A stretch of DNA of 64,000 bases from Pseudomonadota bacterium (GCA_021811145.1 JAJZPN010000001.1:62001-126000), one strand, 5' to 3'. Counted from the first letter of the stretch, positions 17,627 to 26,300 are shown. Translations and numbers: made by a program. The notes: a model not told the origin generated them from the sequence alone.

Positions 17627-18154
17627 ATGAGTATTACTTCTCTGATTATTGTTTTCTTGTCTCTGGCTGTGGCTGCATTGTGGCGTCCTCGGCACAAAAT
17701 AGATGGATCTGCGTGGGGTTTACTATTTATTTTTGTGTGTTTTGGTTTAGTGACTTTATGGTTGGTTTTTCATCAAGATCAGGACGCCCATTTAATTACT
17801 TTTAATCACCTTAAACCCAGTTTGTTATATTGGATATTGGCAGTAGCGTTAGTGATTTTTCCTAGAATTGGTTGGGGGTATCCAGCCAAATGGATCATTG
17901 GCCCCTATTTTCCCATGGCCAATAGTGAATGGTTCTATCTTAATCAAGTATTAATTTTGCTCTTTATTTTCTTAGGTATTTTAAATGCCTATATGTTTTT
18001 AAAGTTTAATGACTCAGTATGGATAGACTTCAAAGAAAGTTGTTACATGAACATATTAGTACTAATGTTAGTACGTATTAACTTTATTTGGCTACATATC
18101 TTTAAAAACATATTTGATTTAATCAAACAACTTTTTCGTAAAACCACCCCCTAA
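17627..18154 (+). CDS. Membrane protein of unknown function after TerY-P triad
   Basis: Unrecognised 175-residue protein with about four hydrophobic segments and aromatic-rich loops. I place the start at the ATG at 17627 rather than the TTG codon just before it because AGGA sits at a good distance upstream. It begins 19 bp after the kinase gene, so it is probably the fourth gene of that operon. The kinase is itself membrane-anchored, which makes a membrane partner or sensor role plausible but unproven. Confidence 0.7.
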   Translation: MSITSLIIVFLSLAVAALWRPRHKIDGSAWGLLFIFVCFGLVTLWLVFHQDQDAHLITFNHLKPSLLYWILAVALVIFPRIGWGYPAKWIIGPYFPMANSEWFYLNQVLILLFIFLGILNAYMFLKFNDSVWIDFKESCYMNILVLMLVRINFIWLHIFKNIFDLIKQLFRKTTP

Positions 18155-18258
18155 TTTCCGAATAGCGTTTATGAATTATTTTTTTACTAGACAAGAAACT
18201 TAATTATTAGTAAGGTATCAAACGATTTGTTTTATTCTTTTCACTAAGGAGTTGTTGA

Positions 18259-19320
18259 ATGTCTATCAAATCTTTTGGTTACGCTGCTCACTCACCAACC
18301 GATAAGCTTGTTCCCTTTCACTTTGAACGACGGGATGCCCGTGATAATGATGTAGTCATAGAGATACAATACTGTGGCGTATGTCATTCTGATTTACATC
18401 AAGCACGAAATGATTGGCAAAACAGTCGTTACCCTATGGTGCCAGGCCATGAAATTATTGGTCGTGTTATATCAGTGGGTAGCCAAGTATCAGGTTTTAA
18501 AATTGGTGATCAAGTGGGAGTGGGATGTATGGTAGATTCATGCCAACATTGTCACCCTTGCCAAGAAGGCCATGAACAATACTGTGATGCATTCCCTACC
18601 CTAACCTATAATGACGTAGACCGTCATGATCAACTGCCCACCCAAGGTGGCTACTCAAATCAAATTGTTGTGTCCCATAAGTTTGTTGTGAAAGTTCCTG
18701 AAACGCTACATCTAGCAGGTGCCGCTCCATTACTATGTGCAGGAATTACAACCTGGTCACCACTTCGTCATTGGCAAGTAGGTCCTAACAGTAAAGTTGC
18801 TGTTATAGGACTAGGTGGACTAGGTCATATGGCTATTAAATTGGCTAAAGCATTAGGCGCTGAAGTGAGCCTATTTACTCGTTCAGCTAATAAAGAAGAG
18901 GATGCAAAACGTCTTGGTGCTGATCATATTATTCTCTCAACTAAAGAAGAGGATATGGCAAAAGTCAAAAATCACTTTGATTTAATTATTGATACTGTTC
19001 CATATGCTCATGATCTAAACCCCTATGTACCCACCCTAACAATTAATGGCACATTAGTCCTTGTTGGCTACCTAGGAGATTTAGAACCTATGGTTAATTC
19101 TGTCCCTTTAATTATGGGGAGAAAATCAATTGCCGGCTCTCTCATCGGCGGTATAAAAGAAACTCAGGAATTATTGGATTTTTGTGGTCAACATAATATC
19201 ACTTCAGATGTTGAAGTCATTCGCATTCAAGATATTAACGAGGCGTATGAGCGTATGCTTAAAAGTGATGTGAAATATCGTTTTGTAATTGATTTGGCAA
19301 GCTTATCTAACGATAAATAA
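18259..19320 (+). CDS. Zinc-dependent alcohol dehydrogenase (YahK/CAD type)
   Basis: NADP-type aldehyde/alcohol dehydrogenase of the cinnamyl-alcohol-dehydrogenase branch, 353 residues. Catalytic zinc ligands are in CGVCHSDLHQA (Cys near residue 38), PGHEIIG and LLCAGITTW. The structural zinc cysteines are in CQHCHPCQEGHEQYC. The coenzyme loop is GLGGLGHMA near residue 190. It is single-standing, with an upstream AAGGAG ribosome site and a clear terminator downstream. The physiological aldehyde is unknown. Confidence 0.9.
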   Translation: MSIKSFGYAAHSPTDKLVPFHFERRDARDNDVVIEIQYCGVCHSDLHQARNDWQNSRYPMVPGHEIIGRVISVGSQVSGFKIGDQVGVGCMVDSCQHCHPCQEGHEQYCDAFPTLTYNDVDRHDQLPTQGGYSNQIVVSHKFVVKVPETLHLAGAAPLLCAGITTWSPLRHWQVGPNSKVAVIGLGGLGHMAIKLAKALGAEVSLFTRSANKEEDAKRLGADHIILSTKEEDMAKVKNHFDLIIDTVPYAHDLNPYVPTLTINGTLVLVGYLGDLEPMVNSVPLIMGRKSIAGSLIGGIKETQELLDFCGQHNITSDVEVIRIQDINEAYERMLKSDVKYRFVIDLASLSNDK

Positions 19321-19343
19321 AACGTTCAGTTTGTTCCTTGATA

Positions 19344-19377
19344 GACCTCAATGGGTTCACCTTTGAGGTCTTTTTTA
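19344..19377 (+). terminator. Rho-independent terminator after alcohol dehydrogenase
   Basis: GACCTCAA (19344-19351) pairs perfectly with TTGAGGTC (19363-19370) and is followed at once by TTTTTTATT. It is a textbook intrinsic terminator 24 bp after the stop codon. Confidence 0.92.
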
Positions 19378-19393
19378 TTATCTCTTGCTTTTT

Positions 19394-19422
19394 GTACGCA
19401 TACGTACTATATTGGTTCGTAC
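19394..19422. promoter_or_regulatory. Palindromic operator-like repeats before flavodoxin gene
   Basis: GTACG-CATA-CGTAC (19394-19407) is a perfect 5-bp inverted repeat, and a third CGTAC lies at 19418-19422, one helical turn and a half further on. The cluster sits 26-54 bp before the start codon of the NAD(P)H:quinone oxidoreductase-like gene, in the promoter position. HxlR- or MarR-type regulators often bind such sites upstream of quinone-responsive flavoproteins. The regulator is not encoded nearby. Confidence 0.45.
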
Positions 19423-19447
19423 ATAAACTATTTCCCTAGGAGCCGAT

Positions 19448-20002
19448 ATGTCAAATATAGTTGTGGTCTATCACAGTGGGTACGGTCATACCAAAAAACA
19501 AGCTGAAGCCATTGCACAGGGGGCGGCAGCAAGTTTAATTGCTATTGATGCTAATGGAGATATTACTGAAGCTGAATGGCAATTATTAGATAATGCCAAA
19601 GCCATTATTTTCGGCTCCCCCACTTACATGGGAAGCGTTAGTTGGCAATTTAAAAAATTTGCTGATGCCACTTCAAAAGCGTGGTTTACCCAGAAATGGA
19701 AAGACAAATTATTTGGTGGCTTTACCAATTCAGCAACGATGAATGGTGACAAACACTCAACTATTCATTACTTTTTTACCCTGGCCATGCAACATTCAGG
19801 AATTTGGGTGGGCACAGGATTAATGCCATCAAACTCAAAAAGTGCTAACCGAAATGATATTAACTATGTGGGATCTTTTGCTGGGGCTATGATGCAAACT
19901 CCATCTGATGCATCCGCTGATGAAGTTAACGTTGGTGATTTAGAAACATCTAAATTGTACGGGCAACGAATTGCTTTACTTTGCAACAATATACACGCTT
20001 AA
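19448..20002 (+). CDS. Flavodoxin-fold NAD(P)H-dependent oxidoreductase (WrbA-like)
   Basis: A 184-residue flavodoxin-like protein. The FMN phosphate loop reads YHSGYGHTKKQAEAIAQ (residues 8-24), followed by AIIFGSPTYMGSVSWQFK, the second flavin-contacting loop of WrbA-type quinone reductases, and GFTNSATMNGD. It probably reduces quinones with two electrons for stress protection. The GxxxGG and His residues specific to WrbA tetramers are less clear, so I do not use the wrbA symbol. Confidence 0.82.
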   Translation: MSNIVVVYHSGYGHTKKQAEAIAQGAAASLIAIDANGDITEAEWQLLDNAKAIIFGSPTYMGSVSWQFKKFADATSKAWFTQKWKDKLFGGFTNSATMNGDKHSTIHYFFTLAMQHSGIWVGTGLMPSNSKSANRNDINYVGSFAGAMMQTPSDASADEVNVGDLETSKLYGQRIALLCNNIHA

Positions 20003-20007
20003 AGTTA

Positions 20008-20030
20008 AGGTGGTGGTTTCACCACCACCT
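20008..20030. terminator. Bidirectional hairpin between flavodoxin and BON genes
   Basis: AGGTGGTGG (20008-20016) and CCACCACCT (20022-20030) form a 9-bp GC-rich stem with a 5-nt loop between two convergent genes. On the plus strand it is followed after a few bases by CGTTTTATT. It is likely to end both transcripts. Confidence 0.75.
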
Positions 20031-20043
20031 ATAAATCGTTTTA

Positions 20044-20367
20044 TTAATAAGCGTTTGATTCAACTTCCATTTGATCGCTTATTGATTTTACTCCCTCAAC
20101 TTTTTTAGCGTCTTCAATAGCAATTCTTCTATCGTGTGGCTGAAAAACCAACCCACCTAATACAACAGTACCCTTATAAACGGTTATATCAACATGGCTT
20201 AAATAAGTAAATTTTTCTGCTTCATAGATCTTACGAATTTCTTCCTTAATTTTATCATCAGCTGCTTTTTGCTGATCTGTATAAGGAGCTTCGGTCGCAC
20301 ACGAAATGAGATTAAACGATAAAACAGTAGATAGAATTAAAAAAATTAGATATTTACTTTTTTTCAT
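20044..20367 (-). CDS. BON-domain lipoprotein
   Basis: A 107-residue predicted lipoprotein: a hydrophobic signal ends in a lipobox (NLISC, Cys23). One BON domain (about residues 40-103) is seen in IEDAKKVEGVKSISDQMEV, with conserved glycine/hydrophobic spacing. BON proteins such as OsmY and DolP associate with envelope phospholipids and help envelope integrity. Only one BON copy is present, whereas OsmY/DolP have two, so it is a half-size member. Confidence 0.82.
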   Translation of the reverse strand: MKKSKYLIFLILSTVLSFNLISCATEAPYTDQQKAADDKIKEEIRKIYEAEKFTYLSHVDITVYKGTVVLGGLVFQPHDRRIAIEDAKKVEGVKSISDQMEVESNAY

Positions 20368-20598
20368 GGCGTTAAATCTCGTAAATTAATAACTTTTGAG
20401 ATTATGACAGAAAACAAATGATTAGTTGTATCTAAATCATAAGAAATTAATAATAATTTGTAATATTTTACTTACACCTAAATATATATTTTTTAACTTT
20501 AAACCACCATAATCTCATAGAAACAGTAAACACTAAATTAATAGTTAATTTAATTACATCTTGATACATTATCTTTTCTCTTTATTTTTGGATAAAAA

Positions 20599-22221
20599 AT
20601 GAATACTTGGCTACGATATCTCCCTTGGCTATTAACTGGTATTTTGTTTATTTATACTGATATTGATATTCCAGAAGAAATTGGTTATTTCACCCTCTTT
20701 TATTCAAAATTATTTGCACTTTTGTTTATTGTTGGTGTGTATGATTTGATGCAAACTCGTCACGCAATTAATCGAAATTATCCTCTTATAGGTCATTTAC
20801 GTTATTTATTAGAATTTGTCCGACCAGAAATAAGACAGTATTTTGTAGAAAGTGATGAAGATAGAGTTCCTTTTTCAAGAGCGCAGCGCTCTCTTGTGTA
20901 TCAGCGTGCAAAAAAAGAATCGTCACAACGCCCTTTTGGTACCCTAGAGCATACTGATGCGGCCGGTTATCAAACTCTTCTCCATAGCCTTAACCCTCAA
21001 CCAATAGTGAATTTAAGTGAGTTACGAACGGTTGTTGGTAGTGGACAGTGTCAACAACCCTACTCCATTTCATTATTTAATATTTCTGCGATGAGCTTTG
21101 GTGCTTTATCTGCGAAAGCCATTATGGCACTCAATCGTGGAGCGAAACTTGGCCACTTTATTCAAGATACAGGAGAGGGATCCGTTTCCCCCTATCATTT
21201 ACAATATGAAGGTGACTTAATTTGGCAAATTGCTTCAGGTTATTTTGGCTGCCGTACTAAAGAAGGATTATTTGATCTGCAACGCTTTAGAGAAATCAGC
21301 AAAAAACCTAGTATTAAAATGATTGAAATTAAACTGTCACAGGGAGCGAAACCAGGCCACGGTGGAGTGCTTCCTGGAGCCAAAGTTAGCGCTGAAATTG
21401 CTATGACTCGATCAATCCCAGCGGGACAAACTTGCGTCTCTCCAGCCAAACACAGTGCGTTTAGTAATCCTGTTGAATTACTTGATTTCATTAAACTTTT
21501 ACGTGATCAATCTGGTGGCAAACCTGTGGGTATTAAACTGTGTATAGGCCACCCTAAAGAATGGTTTGCGTTGGTTAAAGCCATGATAATGACTGGTCAA
21601 CATCCTGACTTTATTGTTTTAGATGGAGCAGAAGGAGGAACGGGGGCTGCACCTACTGAATTTGTTGATCATGTCGGCCTTCCTCTTGAGGATGGCTTAC
21701 ATCTTGTTAATCAAACATTATTAGCGAGTGGATTACGAGAGAAAATTAAAATTGGTGCATCAGGTAAGATTATCTCAGGTTTTGATCTATTTAAAGTATT
21801 GGCTTTAGGAGCGGATTGGGGTAATTCTGCTCGCGGTTTTATGTTTGCCTTAGGCTGTATACAATCCCTCTCTTGCCACAAAGACACCTGCCCCACAGGT
21901 ATTGCCACACAAAATAAACAACGCCAAAAAGCACTCAATCCAGAGGACAAAGGAGTAAGAGTATGGAACTATCATGATGCTACACTCCAGGCCTTAGCTG
22001 AACTCTCTGCTAGCGTTGGTTTAAGGCACCCTAGTCAAGCTCAGTTAGACCTGATTATGGAGCGTCAAAGTAACGGTCAACTGATTCCTCTTTCAGAAAA
22101 ACTGTATCACCTACCTCAGTCATTATTTTCTGAGGACCCACTCATACATAAACCCTATATACAAGGTGTTCCTAACTATCTTATTGATGCTTGGAACAAT
22201 GCTTCAGCAGATACTTTCTAG
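20599..22221 (+). CDS. Membrane-anchored FMN-binding glutamate synthase family protein
   Basis: A 540-residue protein related to the synthase (FMN) domain of glutamate synthase. About two hydrophobic helices precede the domain (residues 5-45). The (beta/alpha)8 FMN domain shows ISAMSFGALS, QDTGEGSVSPYHL, GAKPGHGGVLPGAKV, LDGAEGGTGAAPTEF and the Fe-S cysteine motif CHKDTCPTGIATQ. There is no glutaminase domain and no NADPH subunit nearby. This stand-alone form is widespread and its reaction is unknown; it should not be called GOGAT proper. It converges on the phasin gene. Confidence 0.85.
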   Translation: MNTWLRYLPWLLTGILFIYTDIDIPEEIGYFTLFYSKLFALLFIVGVYDLMQTRHAINRNYPLIGHLRYLLEFVRPEIRQYFVESDEDRVPFSRAQRSLVYQRAKKESSQRPFGTLEHTDAAGYQTLLHSLNPQPIVNLSELRTVVGSGQCQQPYSISLFNISAMSFGALSAKAIMALNRGAKLGHFIQDTGEGSVSPYHLQYEGDLIWQIASGYFGCRTKEGLFDLQRFREISKKPSIKMIEIKLSQGAKPGHGGVLPGAKVSAEIAMTRSIPAGQTCVSPAKHSAFSNPVELLDFIKLLRDQSGGKPVGIKLCIGHPKEWFALVKAMIMTGQHPDFIVLDGAEGGTGAAPTEFVDHVGLPLEDGLHLVNQTLLASGLREKIKIGASGKIISGFDLFKVLALGADWGNSARGFMFALGCIQSLSCHKDTCPTGIATQNKQRQKALNPEDKGVRVWNYHDATLQALAELSASVGLRHPSQAQLDLIMERQSNGQLIPLSEKLYHLPQSLFSEDPLIHKPYIQGVPNYLIDAWNNASADTF

Positions 22222-22229
22222 AACAACTA

Positions 22230-22601
22230 TTAAGTTGTAGTTTTAGCAATAGTGGTCACTTGATGAGCAGAACTGTGTTGCATATTGTTATAAAAAGCAG
22301 TTACTAACTCTTCATACTTTCTCCAGGTTGCTACATTTAAAGCCATCAAGTGTGATTGCTGTTGTAAAAAGAATTCCATCATCTCTTGTGGTTGAATCGG
22401 TTGATGATTCTCAATAGACTTAACCACTTTATCAGTCAAATGATCACTATGCTTTTTGATATGATCAAGGCGATCAGTTGCATACTCCTTTTGCACATTA
22501 AATAAGTTATTACCTAAAGTCCAAAATGGCATCCAAAGAGCATTAAGTTGCTCCATACTAACTGATTGATAATTTTTGTCGTTACCATTGTTTAAAGTCA
22601 T
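22230..22601 (-). CDS. Phasin-like PHB granule protein
   Basis: A 123-residue, amphipathic, helix-rich protein with the general features of short phasins: no signal, repeated hydrophobic/aromatic residues (LWMPFWTLGNNLF) and a middle helix rich in charged residues. The call rests largely on its position 15 bp after the PHB depolymerase gene. Phasins coat PHB granules and control their size. Without the neighbour I would call it hypothetical. Confidence 0.6.
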   Translation of the reverse strand: MTLNNGNDKNYQSVSMEQLNALWMPFWTLGNNLFNVQKEYATDRLDHIKKHSDHLTDKVVKSIENHQPIQPQEMMEFFLQQQSHLMALNVATWRKYEELVTAFYNNMQHSSAHQVTTIAKTTT

Positions 22602-22616
22602 TATTTATCTCCCTAT

Positions 22617-23840
22617 TTAATTCTCAACAGTGTGAATAAATTGCGTGATTTTGGGTGCAATCTGTTCACGAAATATACGCCCGTTAAATGTACCGTAATG
22701 ACCAATACTAGGAACTAACAAATAATCTTTATAGTTATCCGGTAAATTATTGGTAATTTGAAGCGCCGCCTGAGTTTGGCCAATTCCACAGATGTCGTCT
22801 TTTTCACCTTCAATTACGAGAAGATGGGTTTTTTTAATATGCGCAGTATCCACTCGATGCCAACGACTCATCATTTCACCTTTGGCTAGGCTAAACTTGA
22901 GAAACACCTGATCAATGGTTTGTAAATAAAATTCCGCAGTTAAATCCATCACAGAAAGATATTCATCATAAAACTCTTTCTTTTTCTCAGCATCCTCGTC
23001 ATTACCCTCAACAAGTGATTCAAACATCGATTCAATAGATTGAAGATGACGCTCAGGATTCATAGCCATAAAACTATTTAATTGTATAAATCCAGGATAT
23101 ACCTTCCTACCTGCACCGAGATTCGGAGGAGGAACGATTTGGATCAGGTTTTTTTCAAACCAATTTAAGTCATGTTCAAGAGCAAACTGGTTTACCACTG
23201 TGGGATTTTGTCTTGCATCAATAGGTCCGGCAACAAGAGTTAATGATTTTGGCTGACACCGGTCACCCCAATCGGCCATGATAGCAGTAGCAGCAAGGGC
23301 AGCAACCGTTGGTTGGCAGACTGCTAATACATGGGTACCCGTTCCCAAAAAGTGCATAAAATCAACTAAATAATCAATAAAATCATTGAGATTAAATAAG
23401 TCTGAAGCCAAAGGGATTTGTTTGCAATTTAGCCAATCGGTTATGTATACGTCATGGTGCGGTAAAAAAGTTTCTACAGTTTGTCTAAGGAGTGTTGAAT
23501 AATGCCCAGAATAAGGAGCAATAATGAATAATCTTGGTAATGATTTATCACAATTGAGCTTTTTAAAATGAACTAACTGACAATACGCTCTTTTCAATAC
23601 TACTTGATCTTGAACCGTATAGCTGATGCCATCTATTTGAGTTTCATGTATATTCCATTTTGGTTTCTCATGAATCCCTGAGAACTCCTCAAACACTGTT
23701 ACCCAGGCATTGAGTGTATTAACCCATTGATCAGATATACCGGAATGTGGCATTTCTTTTATCAAGCTTTTAATAACCCGACTTGATTGTCTGGCTGGAC
23801 TCAGCATTAAATTGAGTGATTCTTCAATAAAATAAAGCAT
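22617..23840 (-). CDS. phaZ: Intracellular polyhydroxybutyrate depolymerase
   Basis: Hydrolyses stored amorphous PHB granules. The 407-residue length and the N-terminus MLYFIEESLNLMLSPAR match the intracellular PhaZ family (Ralstonia PhaZ1 type). The nucleophile is a Cys in place of the lipase Ser: Cys175 in HVLAVCQPTVAALA, as in that family. Later acid and His candidates lie in VIEGEKDDICG and VPSIGHYGTFNGR. A phasin-like gene follows. No PHB synthase lies in the window. Confidence 0.9.
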   Translation of the reverse strand: MLYFIEESLNLMLSPARQSSRVIKSLIKEMPHSGISDQWVNTLNAWVTVFEEFSGIHEKPKWNIHETQIDGISYTVQDQVVLKRAYCQLVHFKKLNCDKSLPRLFIIAPYSGHYSTLLRQTVETFLPHHDVYITDWLNCKQIPLASDLFNLNDFIDYLVDFMHFLGTGTHVLAVCQPTVAALAATAIMADWGDRCQPKSLTLVAGPIDARQNPTVVNQFALEHDLNWFEKNLIQIVPPPNLGAGRKVYPGFIQLNSFMAMNPERHLQSIESMFESLVEGNDEDAEKKKEFYDEYLSVMDLTAEFYLQTIDQVFLKFSLAKGEMMSRWHRVDTAHIKKTHLLVIEGEKDDICGIGQTQAALQITNNLPDNYKDYLLVPSIGHYGTFNGRIFREQIAPKITQFIHTVEN

Positions 23841-24081
23841 GTTTTTCTCGAATAATAAATAACCATTAGTTACTTTTAAACCATCAAGATATAAAAAACC
23901 GTTAATTTTTATAATAAGTTATTACTTAACACTAAAAAAATGACAACTGTATGAATACAAAACAACAAAAAACCATAAATCCTCAACTTTCAAATGAACT
24001 ATTTCACCCAACCTCTTCTAATTAATAATAAAATCCGAATATCTTTAAACAGAAGTAACTAATTAAACTCTTGGAATAAAC
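23841..24081. other. AT-rich divergent intergenic region
   Basis: About 240 bp between the divergent phaZ and DsbA-like genes. It is very AT-rich and must hold both promoters. I see no small gene, strong hairpin or known operator in it. Confidence 0.5.
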
Positions 24082-24726
24082 ATGAACAAACCTCATCTCA
24101 TTTATTTTGCTGACCCCATGTGTTCATGGTGTTGGGGATTTTCTCCCGTGATTGACGCTATTCAGGCTAAATATGGCGAACAACTACCAATTAAATTGAT
24201 TGTTGGAGGATTGCGTCCCGGTAATCAACAGGAAATGGATGAGCCAGAGAAAGCAGATATTCGTGGTCACTGGCAACATGTGCATGAAGCCTCCAATCAA
24301 CCCTTTGACTATAATTTTTTTAATCGCGACCATTTTGTATATGACACTGAACCAGCAGCACGTGCGATTGTAGTCATTCGTCGACAAAGTATGCAATTAG
24401 CTATACAAGCCCTAAAAGAAATACAACATGCTTTTTATGCTAATAATATAGATGTTACAGATATCAAAGAACTTGCAGCTATAGCCGAAAAATTAGGTTT
24501 TAATAAAGACAATTTCAAACAAGAGTTATTATCAGAAGATACCAAGGATGAAACATGGAAAGATTTTGCAGTAACTCATAACTCTGGTATCCGTGGCTTC
24601 CCTACTCTTATTGCCGGCGTGAATGACGATCAACAGTACACACTGATTACCCATGGTTTTCAAGTAAGTACCAAGATCATCCCTATCTTAGAGAATTGGC
24701 AACAGCATTTGGTATCGACACAATGA
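24082..24726 (+). CDS. Cytoplasmic DsbA-family thiol protein (CSWC)
   Basis: A 214-residue thioredoxin-fold protein of the DsbA/FrnE-like group with active-site CSWC (Cys14-Cys17) in YFADPMCSWCWGFSP. It has no signal peptide, so it should act in the cytoplasm. The cis-Pro loop is in GIRGFPTLIAG near residue 175. It shares a 4-bp ATGA overlap with the next gene, another thiol-motif protein, so the two products may act in one redox pathway. The substrate is unknown. Confidence 0.85.
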   Translation: MNKPHLIYFADPMCSWCWGFSPVIDAIQAKYGEQLPIKLIVGGLRPGNQQEMDEPEKADIRGHWQHVHEASNQPFDYNFFNRDHFVYDTEPAARAIVVIRRQSMQLAIQALKEIQHAFYANNIDVTDIKELAAIAEKLGFNKDNFKQELLSEDTKDETWKDFAVTHNSGIRGFPTLIAGVNDDQQYTLITHGFQVSTKIIPILENWQQHLVSTQ

Positions 24727-25127
24727 CCAGCAAACAAACACTAGAGAAACTCACTTTGTATTATGACGGAGCATGCCCTCTCTGTCGCGCTGAAATACTT
24801 TTTTTATCAAGACGTAATCAGCAAGGTTTATTAGATTTTGTTGATATTCAATCTGAACAGTATCTGCCAGAAAAAGTAGGAGTTTCTTGTGAGCAAGCTT
24901 TATCAGCAATGTACGCGCAATACGAAAGTGGACAATTAATTAATGGTGTAAGTGTGTTTCCCGAAGCGTACAAAAGAGCACAGTTACCACTACTGGCATG
25001 GTTTTTCTCAAGAAAAACCTTGCAGCCTTTGTTGAGAGTTGGTTACCGTTTCTTTGCTAAAAATCGCCATCAAATTTCTAAATTAATTGGACCACCCTTA
25101 TTAAGGATAGTGAAAAAGAGAGGGTGA
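24723..25127 (+). CDS. DCC-family (DUF393) thiol-disulfide protein
   Basis: A 134-residue DUF393 protein with the family motif YYDGACPLCRAEI: Asp15, Cys18 and Cys21 (D-x2-C-x2-C). I place the start at 24723, where ATGA overlaps the upstream stop, rather than an in-frame upstream start that would create a 31-bp overlap. Predicted thiol oxidoreductase fold. The C-terminal half carries hydrophobic and basic residues that could lie on the membrane. Confidence 0.83.
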   Translation: MTSKQTLEKLTLYYDGACPLCRAEILFLSRRNQQGLLDFVDIQSEQYLPEKVGVSCEQALSAMYAQYESGQLINGVSVFPEAYKRAQLPLLAWFFSRKTLQPLLRVGYRFFAKNRHQISKLIGPPLLRIVKKRG

Positions 25128-25140
25128 AATAAACGACGGC

Positions 25141-25521
25141 CTACATTTCTGTAATAACAATTGAACGATCACCATTATCCATTATGTCGTACTGAGTTTT
25201 AAAATGTTCAAATCCTAGTCCTTGGATTAATTTAATAAACTTATCTTGACCTTCAAGAGTAGATACTTCATTTAACAACTTTTTATCTTCAATAAAATAA
25301 TCAATGTTACTGTCGAACAAATCACTGCAATCAAACGCTTCTGGTAAAAAGATATCATAATAGTTACCGTTATCTTCCCTTTCTGGTAACTCGTCCTCAA
25401 TATATTCTAACGTTGCATAGGTCCATAAGTTTGTAATGACAATTTCGTCATCCTTATCATTTTTATATATATCCGTAACGTTAAAACTTTTAAAACATTC
25501 AAACTTATAAATTGCGTTCAT
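25141..25521 (-). CDS. Hypothetical acidic protein next to SRAP gene
   Basis: Unrecognised 126-residue protein. It is strongly acidic, with no signal peptide and no membrane helix. Its coding region is more AT-rich than its neighbours. It starts 15 bp after the SRAP gene stops and is probably co-transcribed with it, which hints at a DNA-related or inhibitor role. The acidity could suit DNA mimicry, but this is speculation. Confidence 0.55.
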   Translation of the reverse strand: MNAIYKFECFKSFNVTDIYKNDKDDEIVITNLWTYATLEYIEDELPEREDNGNYYDIFLPEAFDCSDLFDSNIDYFIEDKKLLNEVSTLEGQDKFIKLIQGLGFEHFKTQYDIMDNGDRSIVITEM

Positions 25522-25536
25522 TATATTATTTCCATG

Positions 25537-26172
25537 TTATCCATTTATAGATTTAAAGCTTTCAAGAGAGGGAAACTTATCCCATTTCATAAAAGTCGTT
25601 GCTAAGTCGGGGGTAGTTGTTAACCAGTCATTAAATTGAGATTCATCTAATATTACGGGGGTTCTTTTCTCGTCTTCTGGCCTATGAAAACGGCTCATAA
25701 CAGGATGTGAATTCGCATTACACGTTAACATCGTAAACGTGACAACCTGACGGTTGGTTTCTTTATCTACCCATGTGTCCCATAGAGAGGCTATACCAAA
25801 TGGTCTTCTATCAGCTCTTTGTATACAGTATCGCTCAGGTTTCCCTGATTCATAGGATGGCTCAAAAAAATTATCTACAATACATAGGGCAAATCGTCTA
25901 TTTTTCCATGAGTATTGGTAGGATGGTTTGTTGTTAACGGTTTCACATCTGGCGTTATAAGTATATCTTTGAATCTTTTTATCTTTTGCCCATGATGGAA
26001 TTAAACCAAATTCGGCTAATCCACATTGATATCTCTCATTGGTTCTATCAAAGATAATTATGGGTGCTTGATATGAAGGATATACCTCATTTGGATAACC
26101 CTGTGGTAAATCTATATTAAGAACAGATTTTGCCCAATCTTTGTTTTTAGTTGGCGTGAAGTTGATACACAC
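25537..26172 (-). CDS. SRAP-domain abasic-site protein (YedK/HMCES family)
   Basis: Forms a covalent thiazolidine link with abasic sites in single-stranded DNA, protecting them. Cys2 follows the initiator directly (M-C-I-N-F), as the mechanism requires; this fixes the start at a GTG codon although the ribosome site is weak. Other active-site residues are Asn73 and Arg75 in YNAR, Glu104 in NFFEP, and the HPVMSRFHRP...EKRTPVIL region with His163. The subfamily with RFH-P-x-DEKR occurs in other bacteria. Length 211 is typical. It stands alone apart from the acidic partner downstream. Confidence 0.9.
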   Translation of the reverse strand: MCINFTPTKNKDWAKSVLNIDLPQGYPNEVYPSYQAPIIIFDRTNERYQCGLAEFGLIPSWAKDKKIQRYTYNARCETVNNKPSYQYSWKNRRFALCIVDNFFEPSYESGKPERYCIQRADRRPFGIASLWDTWVDKETNRQVVTFTMLTCNANSHPVMSRFHRPEDEKRTPVILDESQFNDWLTTTPDLATTFMKWDKFPSLESFKSING

Positions 26173-26300
26173 TGATTGAATTTTTTTAATTAAAAAACTA
26201 TCTTAACAAATTTAAGTGTTATTAAACCACCTTACCAAATCACTGAATCTCAAACTTAAAATTTCGTTATATTAATAGAGTTAAAGAATAGAAACACTAC

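Noticed and set aside
24696-24722. Earlier start for the DCC protein
   Set aside because: It would overlap the DsbA-like gene by 31 bp; the ATGA overlap at 24723 is the normal coupling and precedes the conserved domain.
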